A model generated the notes under the pieces. The model saw nothing but the letters and a program-made list of their open reading frames with translations, was not told the origin of the DNA and ran no database searches. 64,000 nucleotides of DNA, taken from positions 124,001 through 188,000 of the forward strand of contig NZ_BAZF01000004.1 of NCBI RefSeq assembly GCF_000813145.1, read 5' to 3'. A program made the position numbers and the translations under genes. The DNA comes from Geobacter sp. OR-1 (GTDB taxonomy: Bacteria > Desulfobacterota > Desulfuromonadia > Geobacterales > DSM-12255). Below are positions 1 to 9,348 of this stretch, in pieces. Every line of letters begins with the position of its first letter. The first letter of the stretch is position 1.

Positions 1-2635
1 CAGCTGCCAGACGGGCAATGGGCACCCTAAACGGCGAACATGACACGTAATCCAGCCCAACGTTGTGGCAGAAGATTACCGATGCCGGATCGCCGCCGTG
101 CTCACCACAAATACCGAGCTTGATTCCCGGCCGCGTGGACCGCCCCAGTTCACAGGCCATTTTCACCAGCTTGCCGACACCGTTCTGGTCAAGAGACACA
201 AACGGGTCTTCCGGGAGCAGGTTGGTTTCCACATAGAACGGCAAGAATTTGCCGGCGTCGTCGCGGGAAAGACCGAAGGTTGTCTGCGTAAGGTCGTTGG
301 TTCCAAAGGAGAAGAATTCCGCTTCAGTTGCGATCTCATCAGCGGTAAGGGCAGCGCGCGGCAGCTCGATCATGGTGCCGATCAGGTATTCCAGCTTCAC
401 ACCGTAGCTTGCCATCACCTCTTCACAGATGGCTACGGCATTAGCCCGCAACACTGTCAGTTCGGAAACCGTTGCGATCAGCGGGATCATGATCTCGGGT
501 ACGATACTGAACCCTTCATTTTTGACCAGTTCGCAGGCAGCCTCCATAATTGCCTGCACCTGCATGTCGTAGATCTCAGGATAGGTAAGACCGAGACGGC
601 AACCGCGATGGCCGAGCATCGGGTTGAATTCATGCAGGAACTCGACCTTGTGCTTCAACTGCTGGGTGGTGACGTTCAAGGTATTGGCCAGCGTTTCAAT
701 GTCCTTCTCTTCACTGGGAAGGAATTCGTGCAGCGGCGGGTCAAGCAGGCGAATGGTTACCGGCAGACCTTTCATTTCCCTGAAGATGCCGACAAAGTCC
801 CCTTTCTGCATCGGCAGAATCTTGGCCAGCGCCTTCTGCCGCCCTTCCAGGTCTTCGGCAAGGATCATCTCCCGTACCGCCATGATCCGGTCGGCTTCAA
901 AGAACATATGCTCCGTGCGGCAAAGCCCGATCCCTTCGGCCCCGAACTCTCTGGCAACCCTGGAATCGTTGGGGGTGTCCGCATTGGTCCGGACCTTGAG
1001 CCGGCGATGCTTGTCAACCCAGCTCATCAGCGTGGCAAAATCTCCGGTGAGCTGAGGCGGCACTGTTGCCACCGCCCCTTGGATCACCTCTCCGGTGGAA
1101 CCGTCCAAGGTAATGAGATCCCCTTTCTTGATCACTACGCCATGACGGGCAGTGAAAGACTGGCTGCTATAATCAACCTTGAGGTCGCCGCACCCGGCAA
1201 CGCAACATTTACCCATGCCGCGGGCCACAACCGCCGCATGCGAGGTCATCCCCCCTCTCGCAGTCAGAATCCCCTGGGCGGCATGCATACCGTGAATATC
1301 CTCAGGGCTGGTCTCAACCCGGACAAGAATGACTTTCTGGCCGTTGCGGGCAAGCAATTCTGCCTCGTCCGCAGTAAACACCGCAGTACCCGAAGCAGCG
1401 CCGGGAGAGGCGGGGAGACCCTTGGCAATGACCTTTTTGGCGGCCTTCGGATCCAGTGACGGGTGCAGGAGCTGGTCAAGCTGCGACGGCTGAACCCTCA
1501 ATATTGCGGCCTTTTCGTCAATAAGCCCCTCTTTGACCATGTCGACGGCAACCTTGATGGCAGCACAGGCAGTACGCTTGCCGTTCCGGGTCTGCAGCAT
1601 GTAGAGCTTACCTTTTTCAATGGTAAACTCGATGTCCTGCATGTCCTTATAGTGCTTCTCCAGAATCTGGCGGATACCGGCAAGCTGCTGATAGCATTCC
1701 GGCAGCACCTCTTCCATTGCCGGCAAATCGCCGTCCTTTTTCTGATGCAGATTGATCGGCTGCGGCGTTCTGATCCCGGCCACGACATCCTCACCCTGGG
1801 CATTCACCAGGTACTCGCCATAAAAGTAGTTGTCGCCGGTTGAGGGGTCGCGAGTGAACGCCACGCCGGTTGCGCAGTCATCCCCCATGTTGCCGAAGAC
1901 CATTGATTGGACGTTTACGGCTGTACCCCATTCCGCAGGGATGTTATTCAGCTTGCGGTAGGTGATAGCGCGCTGGTTCATCCAGGAGCCGAAAACTGCG
2001 CCGATTGCCCCCCACAACTGTTCCTGCGGGTCCTCGGGGAAATCCTGTTCCAGAACCTCCCTGATCTTTGCCTTGAACGCGGCAACAAGATCCTTCCAGT
2101 CGGCTGCGGTCAGCTCGGTGTCCAGGTGCACGCCCTTCTCTTCCTTCTTCTGCTCAAGCAGGTGCTCCAGCGCCTCCTTATCCATCCCCATGACCACGTC
2201 CGAATACATCTGGACAAAACGGCGGTAGGCATCATAGGCAAAACGCTCATCGCCGCTCTGGGCGATGATCCCCTGAACCGTGGTATCGTTGAGCCCGAGG
2301 TTGAGCACCGTATCCATCATCCCCGGCATCGACGCGCGCGCCCCGGAACGAACCGAAACCAGCAGCGGGTTCTTGGCATCGCCAAAAGTCCGCCCCATAA
2401 GTTGCTCCACCTCTTTCAGGTTTGCCGCAACCTCTTCCCTGAGACCGGCAGGGTAGTTCTTGTCGTTATTGTAGAATTCGGTACAGACCTCGGTGGTAAT
2501 GGTGAACCCCGGCGGTACGGGGAGGCCGATGCTGGTCATCTCTGCCAGGTTGGCCCCTTTCCCGCCCAACAGGTTTTTCATGTCTGCCCTGCCGTCGGCT
2601 TTGCCGTTTCCGAAGAAATAAACGAATTTTGCCAT
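1..2635 (-). CDS. ppdK: Pyruvate, phosphate dikinase (3' end beyond window)
   Basis: This enzyme interconverts pyruvate, ATP and phosphate with phosphoenolpyruvate, AMP and PPi in the cytosol, which suits a bacterium feeding gluconeogenesis from acetate. The reverse strand reads through from an ATG at 2635 to the window edge without a stop, about 878 codons, so only roughly the last ten residues of a normal PPDK are missing. The N terminus starts [11 protein letters not shown] and has the [10 protein letters not shown] nucleotide-binding signature near residue 24. The phosphohistidine loop [13 protein letters not shown] is present, with the catalytic His at codon 466. The last visible part has [10 protein letters not shown] and [13 protein letters not shown], typical of the PEP/pyruvate-binding barrel. 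An AGGGAGG ribosome site precedes the ATG. It lies downstream of glyQS but after a terminator, so it probably has its own promoter. Confidence 0.97.
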   Translation of the reverse strand, partial: MAKFVYFFGNGKADGRADMKNLLGGKGANLAEMTSIGLPVPPGFTITTEVCTEFYNNDKNYPAGLREEVAANLKEVEQLMGRTFGDAKNPLLVSVRSGARASMPGMMDTVLNLGLNDTTVQGIIAQSGDERFAYDAYRRFVQMYSDVVMGMDKEALEHLLEQKKEEKGVHLDTELTAADWKDLVAAFKAKIREVLEQDFPEDPQEQLWGAIGAVFGSWMNQRAITYRKLNNIPAEWGTAVNVQSMVFGNMGDDCATGVAFTRDPSTGDNYFYGEYLVNAQGEDVVAGIRTPQPINLHQKKDGDLPAMEEVLPECYQQLAGIRQILEKHYKDMQDIEFTIEKGKLYMLQTRNGKRTACAAIKVAVDMVKEGLIDEKAAILRVQPSQLDQLLHPSLDPKAAKKVIAKGLPASPGAASGTAVFTADEAELLARNGQKVILVRVETSPEDIHGMHAAQGILTARGGMTSHAAVVARGMGKCCVAGCGDLKVDYSSQSFTARHGVVIKKGDLITLDGSTGEVIQGAVATVPPQLTGDFATLMSWVDKHRRLKVRTNADTPNDSRVAREFGAEGIGLCRTEHMFFEADRIMAVREMILAEDLEGRQKALAKILPMQKGDFVGIFREMKGLPVTIRLLDPPLHEFLPSEEKDIETLANTLNVTTQQLKHKVEFLHEFNPMLGHRGCRLGLTYPEIYDMQVQAIMEAACELVKNEGFSIVPEIMIPLIATVSELTVLRANAVAICEEVMASYGVKLEYLIGTMIELPRAALTADEIATEAEFFSFGTNDLTQTTFGLSRDDAGKFLPFYVETNLLPEDPFVSLDQNGVGKLVKMACELGRSTRPGIKLGICGEHGGDPASVIFCHNVGLDYVSCSPFRVPIARLAA

Positions 2636-2659
2636 GATGCCCAACCTCCCTTTTTAGTT

Positions 2660-2728
2660 ACGGTTAAAACCGTTTAGCAAAAATTAATAGCGTTTTAATG
2701 ATAATCAATACTGTTTAGTAAAAATAAA
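2660..2728 (-). promoter_or_regulatory. AT-rich ppdK upstream region with operator-like repeats
   Basis: Between the glyS terminator and ppdK lies an inverted repeat, ACGGTT-aa-AACCGT (2660-2673). Two near-identical direct repeats follow, CGTTTAGCAAAAATTAA (2671-2687) and TGTTTAGTAAAAATAAA (2712-2728), spaced about four helical turns apart. I infer regulator binding upstream of ppdK. I could not pick a convincing -35/-10 pair or name a regulator. Confidence 0.35.
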
Positions 2729-2738
2729 GCCTGTAAAC

Positions 2739-2761
2739 AAAAAAGCCGCCCAGTGGGCGGC
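2739..2761 (-). terminator. Intrinsic terminator after glyS
   Basis: A perfect 7-bp stem (GCCGCCC / GGGCGGC, loop AGT) lies 8 bases past the glyS stop. On the minus strand it is followed by six T residues. Confidence 0.9.
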
Positions 2762-2768
2762 TTTTCGG

Positions 2769-4832
2769 CTAAGCGGAAATTCTGGCAAAATCGGCGATCC
2801 CGCCGAACAATCTGGCTATCCCCGTCAACAGGGCCAGCCGGTTGATCCTGATCCGTTCGTCTTCGGCCATTACCATGACCTTGTCGAAAAAGGCATCGAC
2901 AGGCGGCCGCAGACTGGCAATCTCGGTCAGAGCGGAGAGATAATCCCGCTCAGCGACCGCTGCTGCCACCTTTGCCTTTACCCCGGAAAACGCCGCGTTC
3001 AGGGCGGTTTCCGCCGGGTCCTGGAAAAGCGAGACATCAATCGCAACATCAACCCCATCCTTGACGATATTGCAGACCCGCTTAAAGGCAACGGCCAGCG
3101 GCTCGAAATCGTCGCGCCCCTTGAAGGCGGCCAGAGCGGCGATGCGGGCAACTGCATCAACCAGGTCGTCAAAACCTACGGCAACAACGGCGTCCACACC
3201 GTCAGAGGGATAGCGGTCCGCCATCAGGTTCACAAAACGACCCTTGAAGAATTCCAGAACGTCGCTGTGCACATCTTCCCGCTTCCGGGTCAGCTTAGGC
3301 TCCAGAAGATCCAGAGCCACCTTGATAAAGCCGTTCAGAGGCTCCCGATATTCCTTGTCCAGAATAATATTGATAATCCCCAGGGCTGCTCGTCGCAGTG
3401 CATAGGGGTCTGCAGACCCGGTCGGGATCAGGCCGACGCCGAAACAGCCGCAGATGGTGTCCATCTTGTCGGCAATGGAAACAAAGGCGCCAACATCGGT
3501 TGCCGGCAGCTCTCCGCCAGCCTGGGTCGGCAGGTAATGCTCCGCGATGGCGCTCGCCACTTCCGCATCCTCACCGTCGTGAAGCGCATACTCGCGCCCC
3601 ATGATCCCCTGCACTTCCGGGAATTCACCGACCATGCCGGAGACCAGGTCCGCCTTGCACAGGTAAGCGGCTCGGGAAACCTTTGCCTTGACGGCCGGGT
3701 TCAACCGGTCGGCCAGGCCTTCGGCCAGGGCTCTGAACCGCTCCATCTTTTCATAAGACGTCCCCAGCTTCTGCTGGTAGACAACCGACTTCAGTGCTGC
3801 CACGCGGCTCTCCAGCTTCACCTTCCGGTCTTCCTCAAAGAAGAAGCGGGCATCGGAGAGCCTTGCCCGGAGCACCCTCTCGTTCCCCTTCACCACCACG
3901 GACGGGTCCTCAGTCAGGGTATTGTTGATGGTGATAAAGCCGGGCATCAGGTTGCCATGATCGTCAACGATCGAAAAATAGCGCTGGTGGCTCCGCATCG
4001 AGGTCACCAGGACTTCTTTGGGCACTGCGAGAAAATCCTGGGAAAAGGTGCCGTGAACCACGCTCGGATATTCGACCAGATAGGTCACCTCTTCCAGCAG
4101 CCCCTCGTCGGGGAGCAGATGCCCGCCGGCAGCCTTGGCCACACGGTGTGTCTCACGGCGGATGATCTCCTTGCGGGCCTCCGGATCGGGGATCACAAAA
4201 TGACGCTCGCACTCTTCCAGGTAATGACTGAAATCGCGGACCGGGAACGGCTGGTTGGCCATGAAACGGTGGCCGCGCGAAATGTTGCCGCTCTGGATGT
4301 TGCCGTACTCCATCGGCACCACAATGCCGTCGAACAGGGCGACTATCCAGTGAATCGGGCGGGCAAACCGGACATCGAGATCTCCCCAGCGCATCGATTT
4401 CCGGAAAGATATGGCACCCAACAGGCGCGGCAGGATCTCCGCCATCAGTTCGTGAGACGGCCGGCCGGTCTCTTTTTTGACTGCAGCAACGTACTCGCCC
4501 TTTTCAGTGACAATCAGATGCAGTGCACCGACATCCACCCCCTGGCCGCGCGCAAACCCCTCGGCAGCCTTGCTCGGCTTGCCGTCAGGGCCGAAAGCGA
4601 TGTTCTTTGCCGGCCCCAGCGCCGTAGTCTCGGCATCGGGCTGCACCGCGGGAATCCCCTTGACGCAAAGCGCCAGACGACGAGGCGTCGCAAGAGTGCT
4701 GACCTCGCTGAACTCAAGCCGCGCACTTTCCAGCTCCCTGCGGATCAGCGCATCCATATCGGCCATTGCCTTCGGAAGAAAGCCGGCCGGAATCTCTTCG
4801 GTCCCTATTTCTATAAAAAGCTCTCTGGGCAT
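2769..4832 (-). CDS. glyS: Glycyl-tRNA synthetase, beta subunit
   Basis: This is the beta chain of the bacterial alpha2beta2 glycyl-tRNA synthetase, which charges tRNA-Gly; the beta chain mainly contacts the tRNA. The protein has 687 residues, the family's usual size. It opens MPRELFIEIGTEEIPAGFLP, the invariant GlyS start, and contains RFARPIHW and SMRSHQRYF. The open frame runs further upstream inside glyQ in another frame, but the family N terminus fixes the start at the ATG at 4832. Only two bases separate this ATG from the glyQ stop, so the pair is one transcriptional unit and probably translationally coupled. A strong terminator follows. Confidence 0.97.
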   Translation of the reverse strand: MPRELFIEIGTEEIPAGFLPKAMADMDALIRRELESARLEFSEVSTLATPRRLALCVKGIPAVQPDAETTALGPAKNIAFGPDGKPSKAAEGFARGQGVDVGALHLIVTEKGEYVAAVKKETGRPSHELMAEILPRLLGAISFRKSMRWGDLDVRFARPIHWIVALFDGIVVPMEYGNIQSGNISRGHRFMANQPFPVRDFSHYLEECERHFVIPDPEARKEIIRRETHRVAKAAGGHLLPDEGLLEEVTYLVEYPSVVHGTFSQDFLAVPKEVLVTSMRSHQRYFSIVDDHGNLMPGFITINNTLTEDPSVVVKGNERVLRARLSDARFFFEEDRKVKLESRVAALKSVVYQQKLGTSYEKMERFRALAEGLADRLNPAVKAKVSRAAYLCKADLVSGMVGEFPEVQGIMGREYALHDGEDAEVASAIAEHYLPTQAGGELPATDVGAFVSIADKMDTICGCFGVGLIPTGSADPYALRRAALGIINIILDKEYREPLNGFIKVALDLLEPKLTRKREDVHSDVLEFFKGRFVNLMADRYPSDGVDAVVAVGFDDLVDAVARIAALAAFKGRDDFEPLAVAFKRVCNIVKDGVDVAIDVSLFQDPAETALNAAFSGVKAKVAAAVAERDYLSALTEIASLRPPVDAFFDKVMVMAEDERIRINRLALLTGIARLFGGIADFARISA

Positions 4833-4834
4833 GA

Positions 4835-5710
4835 TCAACGCCCCCCTTTCAGGAGCGGATATCCCAACCGCTCGCGCTGACGGACGTAAGCCTCGGCGCA
4901 GAGCTTGGCAACATTGCGCACCCGCCCGATGTACGATGCCCGCTCGGTTACCGAGATCGCACCGCGGGCATCCAGCAGGTTGAAGGTGTGGGAACATTTC
5001 ATGACAAAATCGTATGCCGGGAAGACCAGATCCTTCTCCACGAGCCGGATACACTCTTTCTCGAAGTTGGTAAACGATTCCAGCAACAGAGGCACATTGG
5101 CCTCTTCAAAGTTGTAGGTCGAAAACTCCACCTCGGTGATATGGTGAATGTCGCCGTATTTGACCCCTTTGGTCCACTCCAGGTCATAGACGTTGTCCAC
5201 TCCCTGGAGATACATGGCGATTCGCTCGCAGCCGTAGGTAATTTCGCCGGCAACCGGCTTCAGGTCAATGCCGCCGGCCTGCTGGAAGTAGGTAAACTGG
5301 GTGATTTCCATTCCATCGAGCCAGACCTCCCAGCCGAGCCCCCACGCCCCCAGGGTCGGGGATTCCCAGTCATCCTCCACAAAGCGGATATCATGCTGGT
5401 TCGGATTGATGCCGAACGCCCGCAGAGAATCAAGATAGAGATCGAGGATGTTGAGCGGCGACGGCTTCATGATTACCTGAAACTGGTAATAATGCTGCAG
5501 CCGGTTGGGGTTCTCGCCGTAACGGCCGTCCGTTGGTCTCCGGGAAGGCTCCACATAGGCAACATTCCAAGGTTCCGGACCGAGGACTCGCAGAAAAGTG
5601 GCCGGGTTGAAAGTACCAGCTCCCTTTTCCGTATCATAAGGCTGCTGGATTACGCATCCCTGTCCGGCCCAATAGCCTTGGAGCGACAGTATCAAGTCCT
5701 GAAAGGTCAC
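4835..5710 (-). CDS. glyQ: Glycyl-tRNA synthetase, alpha subunit
   Basis: This is the catalytic alpha chain of the heterotetrameric glycyl-tRNA synthetase, which forms glycyl-adenylate. At 291 residues it has full family length. It starts [14 protein letters not shown] and carries [30 protein letters not shown] and the YFQQAGG segment, all hallmarks of class II GlyQ. GGAGGGCCATAGTG gives a ribosome site before a GTG start. It is the first gene of glyQ-glyS, driven by the promoter at 5804-5832. The roughly 85-base leader shows no T-box or glycine riboswitch that I can recognise. Confidence 0.97.
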   Translation of the reverse strand: MTFQDLILSLQGYWAGQGCVIQQPYDTEKGAGTFNPATFLRVLGPEPWNVAYVEPSRRPTDGRYGENPNRLQHYYQFQVIMKPSPLNILDLYLDSLRAFGINPNQHDIRFVEDDWESPTLGAWGLGWEVWLDGMEITQFTYFQQAGGIDLKPVAGEITYGCERIAMYLQGVDNVYDLEWTKGVKYGDIHHITEVEFSTYNFEEANVPLLLESFTNFEKECIRLVEKDLVFPAYDFVMKCSHTFNLLDARGAISVTERASYIGRVRNVAKLCAEAYVRQRERLGYPLLKGGR

Positions 5711-5803
5711 TATGGCCCTCCTGCATTCCGGGAAATTAACCGATGATAAATCTCATTTGGGGAAACTGAAAAACGAGATTCAAACCAATGAGTTAGCCGC
5801 GAA

Positions 5804-5832
5804 AGAGTAGCGTTTTAGATCAAAAGTGTCAA
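5804..5832 (-). promoter_or_regulatory. Sigma70-type promoter of glyQS
   Basis: On the minus strand a TTGACA -35 box (5827-5832) and a TACTCT -10 box (5804-5809) are separated by exactly 17 bases. Transcription should start near 5797, about 87 bases before glyQ. Confidence 0.75.
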
Positions 5833-5843
5833 GGAGAATTACT

Positions 5844-5880
5844 AAAAAAAAGGCGACCGGACTTGAAGCCCGATCGCCTT
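5844..5880 (-). terminator. Intrinsic terminator after rplI
   Basis: A GC-rich hairpin (AAGGCGA...TCGCCTT with inner CGG/CCG pairs) lies about 20 bases past the rplI stop. On the minus strand it is followed by seven or eight T residues. It closes the rpsF-rpsR-DUF2232-rplI operon. Confidence 0.88.
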
Positions 5881-5901
5881 GAAGGGTTAGCAGGACACCT
5901 G

Positions 5902-6345
5902 CTATTCCGCTTTATTTACCACCACTTTGAGCGTTGCGGCAACTTCAGGATGAAGCTTGACCACAGCATTAAACTCACCGGTCTGCTTGATCGGATCGCA
6001 AATGATCTTTTTCCGGTCGATTTCGAGACCCTGCTCCTTGAGCTTATCGGCCAGCTCCATGTTGGTTACGGCACCGAAAAGCTTGCCTTCCTCTCCGGCC
6101 TGATGCACGAGAGTGAGAGTGAGCGCTTCGATCTTGGCCGCCACACCCTTGGCAAGCTCAAGCACCTTGTTTTTCTTGTATTCCATCTGCCTCTTGGCAT
6201 GATCGAGAGCCTTGGCATTCTTTACCGTGGCCTCAATGGCAAAACCGCGCGGCAACAGGAAGTTACGCGCGTAACCGGGAGCAACCTTCACGATATCGCC
6301 GATAAGACCGAGATTTTCAACGTTTTCCTTCAGAATAACTTTCAT
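5902..6345 (-). CDS. rplI: Large ribosomal subunit protein bL9
   Basis: bL9 binds 23S rRNA at the base of the L1 stalk. The 147-residue product has normal length: an N-terminal globular domain (MKVILKENVENLG, then GYARNFLLPRG near residues 24-34), a long connecting helix and a C-terminal domain ending in HPEVAATLKVVV. AGGAGGAAGAGCGT precedes the ATG. It is the last gene of the rpsF operon, 23 bases after the DUF2232 membrane gene, and is followed by a terminator. Confidence 0.97.
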   Translation of the reverse strand: MKVILKENVENLGLIGDIVKVAPGYARNFLLPRGFAIEATVKNAKALDHAKRQMEYKKNKVLELAKGVAAKIEALTLTLVHQAGEEGKLFGAVTNMELADKLKEQGLEIDRKKIICDPIKQTGEFNAVVKLHPEVAATLKVVVNKAE

Positions 6346-6368
6346 ACGCTCTTCCTCCTAGCCTGTAG

Positions 6369-7307
6369 TCACAGGTTTTGTTGTTTGGGGGTGCGAAAGT
6401 TCCCCCACATGTCGAAAATGCCCAGGATAGCAACCCCGGCAAGCAGGTACGGCTGCAAAATCAGAAAAAAGTAAAAGAAAAACCGCCCGATTGCTGGAAC
6501 GGCGAACCGGGTGAAAAAATGCGCCAGCACTGCCAGCCCCTGAAAGAAGTAGGCGAAGCAGACCACCAGCAGGAGATTAAGGGCTACCCGGCTGACAGTG
6601 TCGTCCGGTATCAGCAAGGCAAAACCGGAGATGATCAGTAACCAGATCAAATGATCGATATTGCGAAAATCCCTGAATTCGCCGATTGCAAGCTGCAGTT
6701 TGCCTCTGCGTGCGAATCCGGCAATCGCCAGCATTGTAATGACAACAATGACTGCCTGGCCTATGGCCAGCATCGCCGGATAGACCCGCACCATTACCGA
6801 GCCTGCCTGCCGTAAGCCATCCTGCAAAGCCCGCAGCTCTTCTTCCTTTAAGCCGCTCTTGGAGTACAGGGCAGCGGTCTGGGCAATTCCGGCGCTGAGC
6901 CACTTCTGAACCTCGGCATCGAGATTGATCCCGATGGTCATCGAGTAACCGGCGCTTACCGCCAGAATGATCGCCAGGCTTAATCCGGTGGCGAGAACGA
7001 TGGCTCTCGCCACGCTTCTCCCTTGCAGGAACAAGGGAAGCAACAATGACACGGTTGCCGACTGCAACAGGTAAAGGATCAAAACCCTGACGTCGGAAAT
7101 CAAGCCGAGAAGAGCGGCGGAGACAATTACAATTGCTCCGCCGGCAATCTTCCCGACCCGTAACGAATAATACACTCCCGGCAGTGGGGCCAGCAATCCC
7201 CCCAGCATCCCGATAAGCGGCAATGATGCATATGCCAGAAAAAGGGCAACGGTTGCAACGCTTCCCTTGAGGATATCCGGCAGGACTCCCTTAGAGGGGA
7301 AGTTCAC
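6369..7307 (-). CDS. DUF2232 (YybS-like) multi-pass membrane protein
   Basis: This 312-residue, very hydrophobic protein has about eight predicted membrane segments. It resembles the DUF2232/YybS family, found next to rplI and rpsR in many Gram-positive and Geobacter-type genomes. The function is not established; a transport or substrate-binding membrane role similar to S components of ECF transporters has been suggested for related folds. Visible landmarks are an N-terminal hydrophobic block with a PLPGVYYSLRVGK loop and a soluble loop near residues 130-170 (LKEEELRALQDGLRQAG). It lies 8 bases downstream of rpsR and 23 upstream of rplI, so it is co-transcribed with ribosomal protein genes. 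The family call is from hydropathy plus context. Confidence 0.8.
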   Translation of the reverse strand: MNFPSKGVLPDILKGSVATVALFLAYASLPLIGMLGGLLAPLPGVYYSLRVGKIAGGAIVIVSAALLGLISDVRVLILYLLQSATVSLLLPLFLQGRSVARAIVLATGLSLAIILAVSAGYSMTIGINLDAEVQKWLSAGIAQTAALYSKSGLKEEELRALQDGLRQAGSVMVRVYPAMLAIGQAVIVVITMLAIAGFARRGKLQLAIGEFRDFRNIDHLIWLLIISGFALLIPDDTVSRVALNLLLVVCFAYFFQGLAVLAHFFTRFAVPAIGRFFFYFFLILQPYLLAGVAILGIFDMWGNFRTPKQQNL

Positions 7308-7315
7308 ATCAACCT

Positions 7316-7588
7316 CTAGGGCATTACATGAGAGCCGGCCAACGGCAGCAGGGCAAGATTGCGTGCCCGTTTGACAGCCTCGGTAATTTCCCTTTGGTGC
7401 TTGGAGCAGTTGCCGGAGATACGGCGGGGGATGATCTTCCCACGCTCAGTAATAAAGTAACGCAGGGTCCTTGGATCTTTGTAATCGATGGTAACCTGCT
7501 TGTCGGCACAGAAGCGGCATACTTTGCGACGCTGAAAAGGGCGCTTTTTCCTCGGACCTGAACTTCTCTGTGGTCTCTCTTCACTCAT
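7316..7588 (-). CDS. rpsR: Small ribosomal subunit protein bS18
   Basis: bS18 forms a dimer with bS6 on the 30S platform. The 90-residue product has the family core [27 protein letters not shown]. It also has Cys24-x2-Cys27 and Cys61-x2-His64, the arrangement of the zinc-binding (C+) form of S18, so this paralogue type probably needs zinc. The N terminus is a basic, disordered tail. It follows rpsF by 26 bases with no ssb or priB gene between them, unlike the arrangement in Firmicutes and Enterobacteria. Confidence 0.96.
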   Translation of the reverse strand: MSEERPQRSSGPRKKRPFQRRKVCRFCADKQVTIDYKDPRTLRYFITERGKIIPRRISGNCSKHQREITEAVKRARNLALLPLAGSHVMP

Positions 7589-7614
7589 CTATCTGTTCCT
7601 CCCGGATTTTAATG

Positions 7615-7974
7615 TTATTCCTCGGAAGCCGCAGGGGCCTCTGCCTCAGCAGGTGCAGGCTGTGCCGCAACAGGCGCAGCTGCCTCCTTCTCCAGTTTGA
7701 CGCTCTGGTAACGGATGACCTTGTCGTCCAGACGCAGTTTCCGCTCCAGTTCGGCAATCAGTGGGGCATCTCCGTCAAAACGGAGATAGAAATAGCGCCC
7801 GCGGATGAACTTTTCGATGGGATAGGAGAGCTTTCTGAGCCCCCAGTCATCAAGTTTCCTCAGATCACCGTTCATGCTGGTGACAATTTCCTGAACCTTG
7901 GCAGTGAGCCCCTTGAGCTCATCATCAGCCAGTTCGGGCTGGACGATATAGATCGTCTCGTACATCCTTTTCAT
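7615..7974 (-). CDS. rpsF: Small ribosomal subunit protein bS6
   Basis: bS6 partners bS18 in the 30S platform. The start is placed at MKRMYETIYIVQP (ATG at 7974), preceded by GAGAGGAGAAATT; the open frame continues 30 codons upstream but without S6 similarity. The 119-residue product has the usual beta-alpha-beta fold sequence, including LRKLSYPIEKFIRGRYFYLRFDG. The tail is rich in Ala, Glu and Pro (residues 100-119) and acidic at the end, a normal feature of S6. It is first in the operon; its leader could be the S6:S18 feedback target. Confidence 0.96.
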   Translation of the reverse strand: MKRMYETIYIVQPELADDELKGLTAKVQEIVTSMNGDLRKLDDWGLRKLSYPIEKFIRGRYFYLRFDGDAPLIAELERKLRLDDKVIRYQSVKLEKEAAAPVAAQPAPAEAEAPAASEE

Positions 7975-8054
7975 AATTTCTCCTCTCGGTTTTCTCAGCC
8001 CCGGTCCAACCCGGAGCAAGGAGTGTGCAGCGGGATTGCTGCTCGAAACAGGAG
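7975..8054 (-). promoter_or_regulatory. Structured rpsF leader, candidate S6:S18 autoregulatory RNA
   Basis: The leader, about 74 bases, contains two tight hairpins: GCAGC-AATCCC-GCTGC (about 8027-8042) and GCTCCGG-GTTGGA-CCGGGGC (7998-8017). The second lies close upstream of the rpsF ribosome site. Many bacteria carry an S6:S18-binding hairpin in the rpsF leader. I infer that role here from position and structure, not from a matched consensus. Confidence 0.4.
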
Positions 8055-8083
8055 TTATTAGCACATAGTCGCAACATGTTCAA
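8055..8083 (-). promoter_or_regulatory. Sigma70-type promoter of the rpsF operon
   Basis: TTGAAC (8078-8083) and TAATAA (8055-8060) are separated by 17 bases on the minus strand. Transcription should start near 8048, giving a leader of about 74 bases. Confidence 0.7.
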
Positions 8084-8108
8084 GAAAATTTATGTGGGGA
8101 AAACTAAG

Positions 8109-8141
8109 ACGGCCACCTCGGATCAATTGCCGGGTGGCCGT
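8109..8141 (-). terminator. Hairpin terminator after the CheX-like gene
   Basis: A perfect 9-bp stem, ACGGCCACC / GGTGGCCGT with a 15-base loop, lies 25 bases past the CheX stop. The T-tract after it is weak (CTTAGTTTT), so termination may be partial. Confidence 0.6.
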
Positions 8142-8165
8142 AACTGCTCAGATCGCCAGAAAACT

Positions 8166-8672
8166 TTACATATATACCATAACGCGAAACTCTGCCCTGC
8201 CGTCCATGGACCGGAACGGAATAGTAACACCTTTACACTGGACGTTCATGCTGGGTTTGTCGACCGGAGTCTCCGGCGGTTCGGATAGAGGGCGGATCTT
8301 GCCCGACACGACCAATGGCAGACCGAGAGCCACACTGCCATAATATTCATGATATTTTGTCTTGAATACTCCCGCAATATTATTGGTCAGCTCCCCGATT
8401 GCGTCACGGACAGATTCTTCGTCGGGATCGTCCATCATCAGCAGCTCCTTGGAAACCAGAAGCGCCGTCTCCTTGGCGGTCGCAAAAATGATATACCCGA
8501 CTCGCTCTCCGGCAACCCCGATGATGCCGACGACATCGGAATCCACAGGCTCTATTTTCTTTTCTACCTTGCCGGCAAAGATTTCCATTCCCAGATAACT
8601 TTTAAAAGTATCCTGTGTAGCAGACATGATGGTGAACATTATCTCTTCAAATGTAATAGCACTAGTAGACAC
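8166..8672 (-). CDS. CheX-like chemotaxis phosphatase-domain protein
   Basis: The 168-residue product resembles CheX, the CheC/CheX/FliY-type phosphatase fold that dephosphorylates CheY-P or related receiver domains. The expected E-x2-N signature appears as IGELTNNIAGVFK, after the DEESVRDA helix, near residues 90-105. A GTG at 8672 is chosen because GGGGAGG lies 7 bases upstream; translation from the upstream ATG would add nine residues unlike the family. The gene stands alone, with no che or fli neighbours, ahead of the gene-poor stretch to the PilZ gene, and it has its own terminator. The partner receiver is unknown. Geobacter genomes hold many orphan CheX proteins, so function is inferred from the fold only. 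Confidence 0.75.
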   Translation of the reverse strand: MSTSAITFEEIMFTIMSATQDTFKSYLGMEIFAGKVEKKIEPVDSDVVGIIGVAGERVGYIIFATAKETALLVSKELLMMDDPDEESVRDAIGELTNNIAGVFKTKYHEYYGSVALGLPLVVSGKIRPLSEPPETPVDKPSMNVQCKGVTIPFRSMDGRAEFRVMVYM

Positions 8673-9348
8673 TCTGCCGCCTCCCCGAATATATTTCAAT
8701 CAGAACAGAGACAAGTCTACCAAGAAAACCTGCAGGCACAACCCGTCGATTCAATTTCCCACACGGCAGCCAGGAGATTGTTCCCGGGGAAACGGAACTA
8801 TTAGAAGCTATTTGTTAATGTCGAAAATCCGACAGTTGCATCACCCTAATATCTATTGCATAATTCACAGCAGCCCGCTGAACCAGAGAGCGAAATATCG
8901 GCAAAGAACCTATGAGACGGCTTTTATGAGCAGATAGATGAAATCGCGATGCTCGCATCCATATGGTTTATTAGGTCATGGGCATTTTGCCCAAAGATTC
9001 TAAATGTCGGGATATTTTACACTTCGCTTTTGAATCAGGTCTGGATTTATCGTCGAGCGAATCACCTCCTGTTCCCTGGAAGATAAAATATGGTTATATT
9101 TACAGCAATTATCAGGTAGTCGGTAATTGCGAAACGATACGCAATTGAGCTCGGCATTAAAATTGCTGTTCCTAGATAGCCTGATAATTGAATTTAATAT
9201 GTGCCAAATGTTTGTTCGCCGTGAACAGGTTGCTTACTGGGAGCTAGAACCAATCCATCATTTAATGCCGGCTGCTTGAGGTCATCAGCACGATAACTTC
9301 GGCAAACCTTAAATACTATGTAATGCCAGAGGGTGCGAGGGAAGAAAA
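8673..9348. other. Gene-free stretch with nested inverted repeats
   Basis: I see no coding frame with a recognisable product here. Near 9100-9190 several inverted repeats nest. An 11-bp perfect pair (9106-9116 with 9180-9190) encloses a 7-bp pair, AATTGCG / CGCAATT (9125-9131 with 9140-9146). A 9-bp pair (9102-9110 with 9161-9169) competes with the first. This could fold as an RNA or be a set of regulator sites. Nothing matched the c-di-GMP or cGAMP riboswitch consensus by eye. Confidence 0.45.

Noticed and set aside
65-1459. Open frame of 464 codons on the plus strand
   Set aside because: It is antisense to ppdK, whose motifs read clearly on the minus strand. GC-rich coding DNA often leaves such mirror frames open.
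3267-4880. Open frame of 537 codons on the plus strand
   Set aside because: Antisense to glyS. It has no ribosome site or family motif, and the GlyS reading is certain.
5711-5797. T-box or glycine riboswitch in the glyQ leader
   Set aside because: The leader is short, and neither the T-box sequence nor a glycine-aptamer core can be seen.
9100-9348. Possible GEMM-type (c-di-GMP or cGAMP) riboswitch before the PilZ gene
   Set aside because: The conserved core blocks of that riboswitch are absent by eye, despite the inverted repeats.
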